Origin: Paenibacillus contaminans
GTDB taxonomy: Bacteria; Bacillota; Bacilli; Paenibacillales; NBRC-103111
Direction: 5' to 3'
Assembly (NCBI RefSeq): GCF_003285015.1
Contig: NZ_QMFB01000029.1
Span: 52,894 to 116,893, forward strand
DNA: 64,000 nt
Translations under genes and position numbers: made by a program
Notes under the pieces: model-generated
Seen by the model: the letters and a program-made list of their open reading frames with translations, nothing else
What the model was told of the DNA's origin: nothing
The model's database searches: none
Shown here: piece by piece, positions 1 to 7,547 of the stretch
Layout of the letters: the number at the start of each line of letters is the position of its first letter
Position numbering within the stretch: position 1 is the stretch's first letter

Positions 1-522
1 GAATTCGGCCACATCTTCCAGGCGGAGCTTTACTTCGTAGTGTTCGTCGATATAACGCTTGGCTGCCAGAACGTACGGATTGCCCGGCTTCGGATAGAGC
101 TTCTCATTACCGGGCGCCTTGTCCACATGGCTGGTATGGGGGTATTCCTGGCGAAGCTCCTCCGCCACGGTTTGCAGCAGCTCGACGAACTCCTCGCGAA
201 TGATCGGCTTGAGCAGATAACCCTTGACGCCCAGACGGATCGCCTGCTGCGCATACTTGAAGTCGTCGTAGGCGCTCATGACCAGGAGCTTCGTGCGCGG
301 CTCCTGCTCTTTGATGATCTGAATTAACTCCAGGCCGCTCATGCCGGGCATGAGTATATCGGTGAGCAGCGCATGCGGCTTGGCCGAACGGAACAGCTCC
401 AGCGCCTGCTCCCCGTTCTCCGTGCTGCCCACGACTTCGAAGCCGATTTCTCTCCAGGGCATATGATTGGCCAATCGTTCTCGAATGTAAGGCTCGTCGT
501 CCGCAATCAGTACGCGATACAT
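1..522 (-). CDS. YesN-like response regulator, N-terminal part (runs off left edge)
   Basis: Cytoplasmic response regulator, 174 codons visible, with the C-terminal part beyond the window. The receiver domain shows the acidic pair D8-D9, phospho-acceptor D55 in TDILMP, the S/T position in VMSAYDD and the conserved lysine in LLKP. After a linker, the last residues (YIDEHYEVKLRLEDVAEF) are the first helix of an AraC-type HTH pair, which is the YesN architecture. The start at 522 has AAGGAGAGG about 8 bases upstream. Such regulators pair with YesM-type kinases and control sugar import or polysaccharide genes. It is divergent from the secreted enzyme at 743, which is a plausible target. The missing DNA-binding end cannot be judged. 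Confidence 0.93.
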   Translation of the reverse strand, partial: MYRVLIADDEPYIRERLANHMPWREIGFEVVGSTENGEQALELFRSAKPHALLTDILMPGMSGLELIQIIKEQEPRTKLLVMSAYDDFKYAQQAIRLGVKGYLLKPIIREEFVELLQTVAEELRQEYPHTSHVDKAPGNEKLYPKPGNPYVLAAKRYIDEHYEVKLRLEDVAEF

Positions 523-673
523 GATCCGTCCTCTCCTTCGCTCATGAAGCTCGGCCTTGAATGTAGGCTCATTATATCAAGGAACGGAGCGGGTCGGGAA
601 GTCTTGCACGGCGCAAATCGCGTTTCAAGCGAAACATGTGAAAATCGTAATATGAAACCTGATGATTGTGTTA

Positions 674-687
674 TGTAAGCGCTTAAA
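674..687. promoter_or_regulatory. candidate CcpA cre site
   Basis: TGTAAGCGCTTAAA matches the catabolite-response consensus TGWAANCGNTNWCA with one mismatch, around a perfect AAGCGCTT core. It lies in the divergent region between the response regulator (start 522) and the secreted enzyme (start 743), about 55 bases before the latter's ribosome binding site. Repression of a polysaccharide enzyme by preferred sugars would fit. This is a motif match only. Confidence 0.5.
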
Positions 688-742
688 ACATTGATTATAC
701 TTGACCTGTATAAAATCCAAGGGGAAAAGGTGGAATGTACGA

Positions 743-2653
743 ATGGGCATGATTCGAATGTCGACTTGGAAAGATCTTGTTTTGGCGGTTGTGCTGGCAA
801 GTTCTTGCGTATTGGGGATTGCGAGGCCGGCTTCCGCGTACGGCAGCGCTGCGAGTTGGAAAACAAGCTTTGACAATCTCCTCGCTTTAGGAGATACCCC
901 TACCTATCATTACGGATACACGGATTTGGCTGACGATGCTTTCTTGGCCCAGAACGGGAACTATACGCTTGCTGCTCTGCGGCGCATGTATGAGGTGACG
1001 GGGCAAACGAGCTATTTGCAAAAATTGAGCACATACACAGACAACATGTTCAGCCATATCGGCGATGTGGACGGCGACGGGTTCCTTGGCTGGGGTTCGA
1101 CCTACTATAGCCCCACCAATCAATACGAAGAATATCTTCTCCATCGCGGCGCAATGGTATATGAATTCGCCAAGTTCATCCAGCTTGTTCGGGCGGACAG
1201 CAGTATCGCCGGCGCGACGAATCCGCAAGGCATCACTTACGGATCGCAGGCGAACGCGATGGAAACCCTTATCAACAGCGACTTGATTCCGGCGTTCGAC
1301 AACAGCTGGTCGAATCAGTACAATGTCTATCTCGATAATCTCCATGCGGGTCTTTCCTTGCCGTACAATCAGTATCTGGCTATGGCGTCGGCTCAATTGG
1401 AGATGGCTAAGCTTGATCTGGACGCGCATAAGCACTATTTGACGTGGGCGGACGGCATGACGGCCAAATGGCATTATTGGCTGACGCTGGACGGAACAGG
1501 CTACCATTGGAACTATTGGGATCGGTTAACCCCGGCAGATAATCATACGGTTCGTCTGGAGGATTGGAGCCACACGACGATCGATTTTATGCATGCCCTT
1601 ACAGATTACACTCGGGGCGGGAAATTCAATACGGCGGCGATGACCCGGCTTGCCAACACGATTTACAACAATATGTGGAACGGAAGTACGACAGCCCCGA
1701 AATTATCGTATTACGTAAACGGCAGCGGTTCTTATACCGGACAGTTCACGCTGCAAATCGGGGATATGGAGAGATGGAAGCCGGGGATATGGGCGTTGTT
1801 CGAAAAGGAGATGTCGTTGAGAAGTTTAAGCACATTCTCGGCGAGATCTTTGAACGACATCGCCATCCTGTACCAGCTGCATCCCGATCACGGGACGCCT
1901 GGATCGTTCTCGCTCGCCAGTCCGGGCAACGGAGCGACCGGCCGCAACCTGGATCTCGCCTTTTCCTGGACGCCTTCGGTGAACGCCGCCGACTATACGC
2001 TGCAAGTTTCCACCGTGAGCAATTTCGCAACCCTGACCGCCGAAGTTCCCAAGATTATCGGGACGAGCGCGATGTTGACGGGCTCCGTATTGTCGCCCAA
2101 CACGACGTACTTCTGGCGGGTGATCGCGCGCAACGGGGCTGGGACGACCACGACCTCGGGCTCGAACAGCTTCACGACCGGATCGAACAAAACGTACACC
2201 TTGACCTTCGCCCACCGGGACAATCGAACGGGCGGCCTCGCCGGGTATCATTACAAGCAGCTGCTGATCGACGGCACGGTTGTATGGGAAAAAGACGTGA
2301 CAGCGGACGCCGCCAATACGTGGCTTACGGAATCGATCGACGTGACCTCGTATCTGTCCGGCAAATCGTCCGTGGACGTAAAGCTCAGACTGTACGAGAA
2401 AAAAGCCGTTTCCAACTACACAGTCGATGTGTATTGGGACAGCGTGGCGATCACGAACACCGAAATTATGAACAGCGGGTTTGAAACGAGTCCGGATTGG
2501 TACTACACGGAGAGCAACCCTAATTTTCTCGGAGGTTTCTCCTCTACCGCCCACAGCGGGACCAAAGCGTTGTCCATGTCTTTACCTGTCAATATCCCGA
2601 CGGTTATTGGCGATCATTCCTCCGTCAGTCAAAAAATTAGCGTGATAAGGTAA
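743..2653 (+). CDS. secreted (alpha/alpha)-barrel polysaccharide-active protein with Fn3 and truncated CBM
   Basis: Secreted protein of about 636 residues. ATG 743 is preferred because AAGGTGG lies 9 bases upstream; a TTG at 701 is in frame but has no RBS. A Sec signal peptide (hydrophobic LVLAVVLASSCVLG, cleavage near ASA-Y) is followed by about 350 residues of helical repeats resembling six-hairpin glycosidases, lyases or C5-epimerases (motifs DGFLGWG, NYWDR, EDWSHTTIDF). Next come a fibronectin III domain (about residues 390-480) and a carbohydrate-binding-like region (NSGFE, HSGTKALSMSL). The last module stops abruptly after VSQKISVIR, roughly where such modules are half complete, and 16 bases later a hairpin repeat begins. 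The exact substrate is not assignable; a uronic-acid polymer is a guess. Confidence 0.75.
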   Translation: MGMIRMSTWKDLVLAVVLASSCVLGIARPASAYGSAASWKTSFDNLLALGDTPTYHYGYTDLADDAFLAQNGNYTLAALRRMYEVTGQTSYLQKLSTYTDNMFSHIGDVDGDGFLGWGSTYYSPTNQYEEYLLHRGAMVYEFAKFIQLVRADSSIAGATNPQGITYGSQANAMETLINSDLIPAFDNSWSNQYNVYLDNLHAGLSLPYNQYLAMASAQLEMAKLDLDAHKHYLTWADGMTAKWHYWLTLDGTGYHWNYWDRLTPADNHTVRLEDWSHTTIDFMHALTDYTRGGKFNTAAMTRLANTIYNNMWNGSTTAPKLSYYVNGSGSYTGQFTLQIGDMERWKPGIWALFEKEMSLRSLSTFSARSLNDIAILYQLHPDHGTPGSFSLASPGNGATGRNLDLAFSWTPSVNAADYTLQVSTVSNFATLTAEVPKIIGTSAMLTGSVLSPNTTYFWRVIARNGAGTTTTSGSNSFTTGSNKTYTLTFAHRDNRTGGLAGYHYKQLLIDGTVVWEKDVTADAANTWLTESIDVTSYLSGKSSVDVKLRLYEKKAVSNYTVDVYWDSVAITNTEIMNSGFETSPDWYYTESNPNFLGGFSSTAHSGTKALSMSLPVNIPTVIGDHSSVSQKISVIR

Positions 2654-2668
2654 GTCCCATTACGAAGC

Positions 2669-2777
2669 AATCGGAACACATTCTTGTCATTCGTTTTTGA
2701 CAAGAAAGTGTTCCGATTAAAAAGAAAACCCGCGATTTATGTGGGATTTAATCGGACAAAATTTTTGTCATACGACA
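2669..2777 (+). repeat. family-B hairpin element, copy 1
   Basis: A 21-base left arm (2669-2689) pairs with 2698-2718 around the core TTCTTGTCA/TGACAAGAA. A short CCCGC...GTGGG hairpin (2729-2745) and a tail ending TTGTCATACGACA follow. The same architecture recurs at 22426, 44435 and 54701, always in this orientation. It follows the truncated enzyme gene directly and may also end its transcription. Confidence 0.75.
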
Positions 2778-2908
2778 ATAATGCACCATAAAGTAAAACA
2801 TACCGTTGGGCAATCGGACAACACCTGTTTTAGAGTATTTAGTGAAATCGAGGTTTGGGTCACCCCAACTTGGCTCCATGCTATTTGGTGTATAAATTTT
2901 ATCTTTCC

Positions 2909-3226
2909 TTATCGCTTCCTCATCAGTATCGCGGTAAGAAGGTAGCAAAAAGAAGTAACTATAAACAACTTGAAGATACTTGGCGTCATCGCTAAGTAAA
3001 GGCTTATAGGGAGTGACCAGAAGAATGCAATGAACATAATAATACGTTTGTTAATAATTGAACCAATTAATGCTACACATGCTGGGGCTAATAGGAATAA
3101 GCCAGTTCTTACTAAAACACCACTACTAGCCGGCTCAGAATTGTATGGGTTAAAAAAGTTAAGAACTAGCCACAGTGCCATAGCTCCTAATGATGAGAAC
3201 ATGCCAATATATGTCCAATACTTCAC
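2909..3226 (-). CDS. small integral membrane protein, unknown function
   Basis: 105 residues, almost entirely four hydrophobic segments (about residues 5-25, 40-58, 62-80, 82-100) with a basic C-terminus MRKR, so it is probably a four-helix cytoplasmic-membrane protein. It starts with GTG at 3226 after a strong purine-rich AGGGGGAGGGAA site. I recognise no family. It sits alone before a family-A repeat (3292), like the other single-gene units of this block. Confidence 0.7.
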   Translation of the reverse strand: MKYWTYIGMFSSLGAMALWLVLNFFNPYNSEPASSGVLVRTGLFLLAPACVALIGSIINKRIIMFIAFFWSLPISLYLAMTPSIFKLFIVTSFCYLLTAILMRKR

Positions 3227-3291
3227 CTTCCCTCCCCCTTACCAGAATTACATTATTACTCATCAAAATTGTACCATTTTTTGGAGCTATT

Positions 3292-3364
3292 CTGTCCGTT
3301 AATTCAACAAAAAAAAGGAAATGCATCCCTGCAAGCTCCTCATATTCGTACCAGTTAACTTAAT
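3292..3364 (+). repeat. family-A intergenic element (GCTCC subtype)
   Basis: Begins CTGTCCGTTAATTCAA and ends CGTACCAGTTAACTTAAT, the two conserved ends of family A. Between them lies GGAAATGCATCCCTGCAAGCTCC. The Nudix stop codon is 7 bases beyond the right end. It closely resembles the copy at 56788. Confidence 0.75.
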
Positions 3365-3370
3365 GGATTA

Positions 3371-3826
3371 CTACAGGCCAATATTGCTTTTATGCCCCTT
3401 GTAATGCCCTGCATCTGGGAAATCATTAAAGACAAGATTCATAAATACCTTCGAAAAATTCAAATGTTCCAGCTGATCAAATGGCACAAATCGAATATCT
3501 GTAATGTTATTATCATCATACAAGTTTGAAGGTAGGGTTATTGTACCGTTGATTTTCTTTACGCGGAATAGAAAATGAATCCGTGAAACCTGTTCTTCAG
3601 GTTTATCGCAAACGTATAATAATCTTTGAATTTCCACATTAAGTCCTGTTTCTTCGAACATTTCCCTCTTCATTGCATATTCCAGAGTCTCGCCTTGTTC
3701 AACTTTCCCTCCCGGCAGTGACCAAAACCGATTTTCATCCACTTTATCCGTGTGTTTTACTAATAGAATGCTTTTCTCTTCAATTAGAACGCCTGTAACA
3801 CGAGCCTGAATAGAGTAGTTATCCAT
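3371..3826 (-). CDS. Nudix hydrolase
   Basis: 151-residue cytoplasmic hydrolase of nucleoside-diphosphate-linked substrates. The Nudix box is visible at about residues 40-62 as GGKVEQGETLEYAMKREMFEETGL with all the Gx5Ex7REUxEExGU positions. A good GGAGGAAGT site precedes ATG 3826. The substrate cannot be predicted; a MutT/ADP-ribose type is possible. The gene is bounded by family-A elements on both sides (3292 and 3904), giving a one-gene unit with its own ribosome binding site. Confidence 0.93.
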   Translation of the reverse strand: MDNYSIQARVTGVLIEEKSILLVKHTDKVDENRFWSLPGGKVEQGETLEYAMKREMFEETGLNVEIQRLLYVCDKPEEQVSRIHFLFRVKKINGTITLPSNLYDDNNITDIRFVPFDQLEHLNFSKVFMNLVFNDFPDAGHYKGHKSNIGL

Positions 3827-3903
3827 ACTTCCTCCTTGATAAATCTGTTCAGCAAATGAGTTCGTTAAGAATAATTAAAACTCCTTCAGCAAATCAAACT
3901 AAA

Positions 3904-3984
3904 CTGCTGCCAGTTAGGTGAAAAAGACCGCCAATCATGCTGGCAGCCTCGTTTTAGTTGATTATTGAACTCACGTTAGCTTTT
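3904..3984 (+). repeat. family-A intergenic element (TGGCAG subtype)
   Basis: Starts CTGCTGCCAGTTAGGTGAA and ends near CTCACGTTAGC. The inner part includes CCGCCAATCATGCTGGCAGCC, then CTCGTTTTAGTTG. It separates the Nudix gene start (3826) from the stop of the SUKH-like gene (4010). Confidence 0.6.
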
Positions 3985-4009
3985 CGAGTTTATTTCTTTT
4001 CCGATAAGA

Positions 4010-4837
4010 TTATTCAGTATATTTGAATTTGATATTCCCGTGCATTTCCCCAAAATCCTCGATTTCTTTCGCAGTTTGCGTCCCGATCAGAATATCGGCC
4101 ATCATGCCGTTGGAACGGAACCAGCCTAATCTGCGCTCCCGCTCGTTATAGAAAAGAGCGCAAAACGGATGATAATACGAGTCCAATGCCCGGAATGTAC
4201 TGTTAAAACGTTGTTCCGCAAGCTTTCTCGCTTGTAACGAAGAAACCAACTCGCCCTTTAATCGACCTTTGGCGGAATGCTTCATGTGGCTGATGGCAAA
4301 AATCGCTGCAGTAATCATAATGTTTTCACAAAAAGATTCCATATTGGGTTCCCAGTACCAAGTATCATTGTCCATGAACATAATTTGTCTCTTTACCGCT
4401 GATAACGCAAAAGGCTCTTTTTTTCTCATTCGATAGACGATATTTCCGTCCGAAACATGGATCTCATTAATCGGCAAGTAGCGATCCTTCTTTTTCGAAT
4501 TTCCGTCGGTCGTCAGCAGTGGATCGTTGCCGACAGTAAGATAATATATGCGCATATCGGCCGGCAATGAAACTCCTAACCTTTCTTCCGCGTCTTCGAT
4601 TTGTTCTTCCGTGCAGCCAAGAGAAATATCATTGCCATGAACGATGTAGCTTAAGGTTTTCAACCATTGTTCCATATTCCGGATTTCTTCGTCAGATGCT
4701 CCGTGATTTTGAACCAATCTCGGGGCTTTGCCGTCTTTGCCATCATTCAAAACTTCGGATGAATAATACGTGCCGTAGAATTCCTTTTTGCCGCAATTAT
4801 CTACTGTATATGTACCGGTTAGCTTTACCACTTCCAT
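4010..4837 (-). CDS. SMI1/KNR4 (SUKH)-like protein
   Basis: 275 residues, no signal peptide or membrane helix. The middle (about residues 75-130) has the SUKH signature TEEQIEDAEERLGVSLPAD followed by YYLTVGNDPLL. SUKH proteins are often immunity proteins against contact-dependent or polymorphic toxins, but no toxin gene is visible nearby. The N- and C-terminal extensions are unassigned. ATG 4837 follows GAGGAGGAATCTGC. Confidence 0.72.
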   Translation of the reverse strand: MEVVKLTGTYTVDNCGKKEFYGTYYSSEVLNDGKDGKAPRLVQNHGASDEEIRNMEQWLKTLSYIVHGNDISLGCTEEQIEDAEERLGVSLPADMRIYYLTVGNDPLLTTDGNSKKKDRYLPINEIHVSDGNIVYRMRKKEPFALSAVKRQIMFMDNDTWYWEPNMESFCENIMITAAIFAISHMKHSAKGRLKGELVSSLQARKLAEQRFNSTFRALDSYYHPFCALFYNERERRLGWFRSNGMMADILIGTQTAKEIEDFGEMHGNIKFKYTE

Positions 4838-4887
4838 GCAGATTCCTCCTCGCTATAGCCTCGTCTCTATCTCAATTATAAAACTCT

Positions 4888-5544
4888 CTACAGATAATCC
4901 AAACTATTAAAAACCAAAATCAACCCCACGATACACATGACCCAAGAAACAGCCGATCCTGAATGCTTCGATAGCCTGGTTTGAAGCCTTACTAATGGTC
5001 TTTGCATTACTCGTCCAAATAATAAATGCAATGTAAACAGGATTAATGGCGGTAGAACCATTATGAAATTATAGCCAACTATAATTGGGAGCCACTGAAA
5101 AACTTCTAAATTTGAGGTAGTCATAAGACCAATCGCAGCAAAATACGGAAATGCTATACCTACTTCAATCAAAGATGTCGTGAAACCGAGTGCAATCATG
5201 GCTGTCTTACTTTTTGACTTTGGCCGTGGCAAATCCGTTTTTTTGCTCTTAGGGTAGTAAAAGCTGGCTATAAACAGAACTCCCCCAATGATCAGCATAA
5301 CCCAACTCACAATCCGATTTTGAAAGATCGAAGAGAACGTAGCCAGTAACGCATCCAGACCTAATATGGAAGCAACGCCTACTGAAAAATAAAATGCTGC
5401 GACTGTCACTAAATAAATCATTAAGCGTGAACTTAATCGCTCCTTCTCCGTTAACAGCAAATATACCGTCACCCCTAATGTTGCAGGACTAAGCATATCC
5501 AGTAAGGCTAATCCCCCTACCATAAAAAGGAGTTCAAGAGTCAC
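4888..5544 (-). CDS. GAP/Sap-type (LysE-like) six-helix membrane protein
   Basis: 218-residue polytopic membrane protein with about six hydrophobic helices and a basic cytoplasmic loop (YPKSKKTDLPRPKSKSK, about residues 97-113). The start GLALLDMLSPATLGVTVYLL resembles the GAP/Sap family of small exporters. GTG 5544 overlaps the TGA of the MerR gene in GTGA, so translation is probably coupled. The pairing suggests export of the compound sensed by the regulator, which is inference. Confidence 0.75.
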   Translation of the reverse strand: MTLELLFMVGGLALLDMLSPATLGVTVYLLLTEKERLSSRLMIYLVTVAAFYFSVGVASILGLDALLATFSSIFQNRIVSWVMLIIGGVLFIASFYYPKSKKTDLPRPKSKSKTAMIALGFTTSLIEVGIAFPYFAAIGLMTTSNLEVFQWLPIIVGYNFIMVLPPLILFTLHLLFGRVMQRPLVRLQTRLSKHSGSAVSWVMCIVGLILVFNSLDYL

Positions 5545-6314
5545 GATTCTCCTCCTTGCTCCATGGAAGAGTTCTGTATTGAAGAAATGTGAATGTCATA
5601 GGCTCGCTCCATAAAATCAAGAATTTCCTTGTCTATAGGATATAATCCCAGACTCTCAGATTGCTTTGGAGATTTCCTCAGATCCCATAATTTATTCACA
5701 AACTCGTCTTCTCCTTCGAATTCTTCCATTTGTTTTTCTATCATACGCCGTATTATGTTTTGCACTCGTGATGAAGCAGGATCATCTTTCGTATATCGTT
5801 TTATCTGACCTAGCAAAGCAATCCACTCTAAAGAATAAGGGTCTTCTCCACTCATTTTTGGGAGCTTTGTCCAAAGCTTCATTTCCTTCTCGTTAAACAC
5901 GTTCTCCTTGATGGTCGGCAATCTTTTTTTATGTTGATTCGATAACTGAATAAGTTTCTGTATTGCAAGCCGTTCATCCCCTCCGTCGACTGCAATCCCA
6001 TTTATCAATTCCCGCAGAGACGACTCTATACTCCTTAATCTTTCTTGCTCTTCAAGGATATACGCTAACTGGCTTTTCAAACTGTTCGACCAATTCCAAT
6101 TAGAGTCGGATAACATATCTTTAATATCTTGCAACTTGTAACCCATTCCTTTTAAAAATTGGATATATTGAAGCTTCTTCAGTTCTTCTTCTGAATATAG
6201 ACGATGTCCCCCTTCTGTTTTGGATGAAACCGTCAATAAGCCAATCTGATCATAGTACCTAAGTGTTCTGACTGTGATTTTAGTTTGTTTCGCAACTTCT
6301 TTGATATGAATCAT
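5541..6314 (-). CDS. MerR-family regulator with TipA-like effector region
   Basis: 257 residues. The N-terminal winged HTH is canonical (IKEVAKQTKITVRTLRYYDQIGLL, GGHRLYSEEEL), followed by the long dimerisation helix (about residues 75-110) and a variable effector region. ATG 6314 follows GGAGG at suitable spacing; a GTG at 6323 overlaps that site and is less likely. It is first in a two-gene unit with the GAP-type exporter. MerR-style dyads lie at 6641-6653 and 6709-6722, beyond the small gene at 6339. Confidence 0.9.
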   Translation of the reverse strand: MIHIKEVAKQTKITVRTLRYYDQIGLLTVSSKTEGGHRLYSEEELKKLQYIQFLKGMGYKLQDIKDMLSDSNWNWSNSLKSQLAYILEEQERLRSIESSLRELINGIAVDGGDERLAIQKLIQLSNQHKKRLPTIKENVFNEKEMKLWTKLPKMSGEDPYSLEWIALLGQIKRYTKDDPASSRVQNIIRRMIEKQMEEFEGEDEFVNKLWDLRKSPKQSESLGLYPIDKEILDFMERAYDIHISSIQNSSMEQGGES

Positions 6315-6338
6315 TACAAACACCTCCGACGATGGATG

Positions 6339-6488
6339 CTAATTTTCTTTATCTTTATATACAGCGTATTTGATTAGATACCCCAATCCTAGTCCGACTA
6401 ATACTCCAGAAAATGCTTGATCCAGCATAAGTCCAATCCCTGCTCCTATAATGACACATGCATAAATAAAGATATCACCTTGTTTCAT
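6339..6488 (-). CDS. 49-residue membrane protein
   Basis: Begins MKQGDIFIYACVIIGAG and has two hydrophobic stretches separated by a short loop, ending KDKEN. It is probably a two-helix hairpin in the membrane. ATG 6488 follows GGAG at 8 bases; a longer in-frame reading from 6638 lacks an RBS and is composed differently. It is immediately upstream of, and co-oriented with, the MerR gene, so the three minus genes could form one transcript. Function unknown. Confidence 0.6.
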   Translation of the reverse strand: MKQGDIFIYACVIIGAGIGLMLDQAFSGVLVGLGLGYLIKYAVYKDKEN

Positions 6489-6640
6489 ATCTTCTATCTC
6501 CTTTGGTATAGATTCCTTCTTCCCTCTATTTGCCGGTTGGCCGCGCTGCCGTAAACCCGTCAAGGCCGCGAAGTGTTTATATAGCCTTGACGGTGGCTCC
6601 AAGCTCCCGCGCTGTAGCCCATTGGCTTGATTATACAAAA

Positions 6641-6731
6641 TGACGTTACGTCACTTTCAAGTGTTTTTATGATTAAAATATACTTTGCTTGCACAACTTA
6701 GCTTGATGTTGACGCAACGTAATCTTATAAA
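6641..6731. promoter_or_regulatory. MerR-type operator dyads and a promoter
   Basis: TGACGTTACGTCA (6641-6653) is a perfect dyad with a 1-base centre. TTGACGCAACGTAA (6709-6722) is a second, imperfect copy. On the plus strand TTGATG (6703-6708) and TATAAA (6726-6731) are 17 bases apart with the second dyad between them. Binding by the MerR product is inferred from proximity and motif type. Confidence 0.5.
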
Positions 6732-6761
6732 ATCATTTCACAATAATAAAGAGGTGAGGAA

Positions 6762-6830
6762 ATGAATAAATATTACGTTTATTTCTTTGAGTGGAGATAC
6801 TTTCTCTTAGTGCAAAATTCACATCAATAA
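6762..6830 (+). pseudogene. 22-codon remnant of a MerR-controlled gene
   Basis: A strong GAGGTGAGGA site precedes ATG 6762, which opens a frame of only 22 codons (MNKYYVYFFEWRYFLL...). The promoter and dyad at 6703-6731 point at it. The hydrophobic, aromatic start fits the beginning of a membrane protein, so it may be the stub of a deleted transporter. A real micro-peptide cannot be excluded. Confidence 0.35.
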
Positions 6831-6840
6831 ATAAGACAAA

Positions 6841-6863
6841 ACCACTCCTGACGATGGAGTGGT
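6841..6863 (-). terminator. hairpin terminator after the 6913-7535 gene
   Basis: ACCACTCC (6841-6848) pairs perfectly with GGAGTGGT (6856-6863) over a 7-base loop. On the minus strand it is followed by TTTGTCTTATTTATT, a weak T tract, and lies 50 bases after the minus-strand reading frame ends. Confidence 0.55.
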
Positions 6864-6912
6864 TGTGGAAAGTCTACACCAGTATTATTTGTATGTTATT
6901 ATTTGTTCCTGT

Positions 6913-7535
6913 TTAGTCTCTAAAGTTGGCCACGCGCTCAGAAATACTCGTAGCTAACTCTAATAAAGTGCCAAGAACCTTTGTTGGATCTGCGCTTACA
7001 TTTTGAGTAAATAACTCTTTGTTCATAATCCATTCCACTGCTTTTACTTGTGGCAACCCTGCTGACATCTCTAAAAGCTCATTGAAATTATGCGGATATT
7101 TTCCCGTTATTATTAAACGCTCTATACGCATAGCTACGCATAAAGGCTTTAATACCCATCTTTTTAGGCGGCCGTCGCATAAATGCTGGACAGGTTCTTG
7201 GGCGGTTATGTAATGACGAATACTCATCACTGCCTCGGATATAATGTTTTCAAAAAAAGGGTAAAAATCTAATAAGGAAAAGAAAATTCCGCCGATCATG
7301 GCAGCGAAACGGACATAACCTTGCATCGAGTTATTACTTGAACTTACCTTATCCACTGGTTTAATCAATTGAATATTTTGCTCAACTAATCTGCTCGTTA
7401 CTTCAATAGAAAAAGAAGCAGCTGATGCAACACGCTACTCCACGCTAACGTTTCCCGATAACATAATGAATCACTCAGTTGCTGTTTAGAACCATCTATA
7501 AATGAAAATACATCAGCGCAATCAACACGTATCAT
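6913..7535 (-). pseudogene. conserved-looking gene of unknown function, frameshifted
   Basis: The downstream frame (6913 to about 7425) reads EVTSRLVEQNIQLIKPVDK... to ERVANFRD and has no good start. The upstream frame begins at ATG 7535 with AAAGGAT at 8 bases (MIRVDCADVFSFIDG...). They join only if one base is added or lost near 7415-7430, next to an A/G-rich run. Joined, the protein is about 206 residues with one hydrophobic stretch (MIGGIFFSLLDFYPFF). ATG 7535 lies just after the murD stop (7548), so the two were probably co-transcribed. I do not recognise the family. A sequencing error is possible. Confidence 0.6.
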
Positions 7536-7547
7536 ATTAATATCCTT

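Noticed and set aside
1564..2484. 306-codon plus-strand frame inside the secreted enzyme gene
   Set aside because: Charged low-complexity translation in an alternate frame of a clearly coding region; no RBS. A shadow of the real gene.
7390..7460. A further family-A element (CTGCTCGTTACTTCAATAG)
   Set aside because: The similarity lies within the coding frame SIEVTSRLVEQ of the frameshifted gene, and no right end or stem follows.
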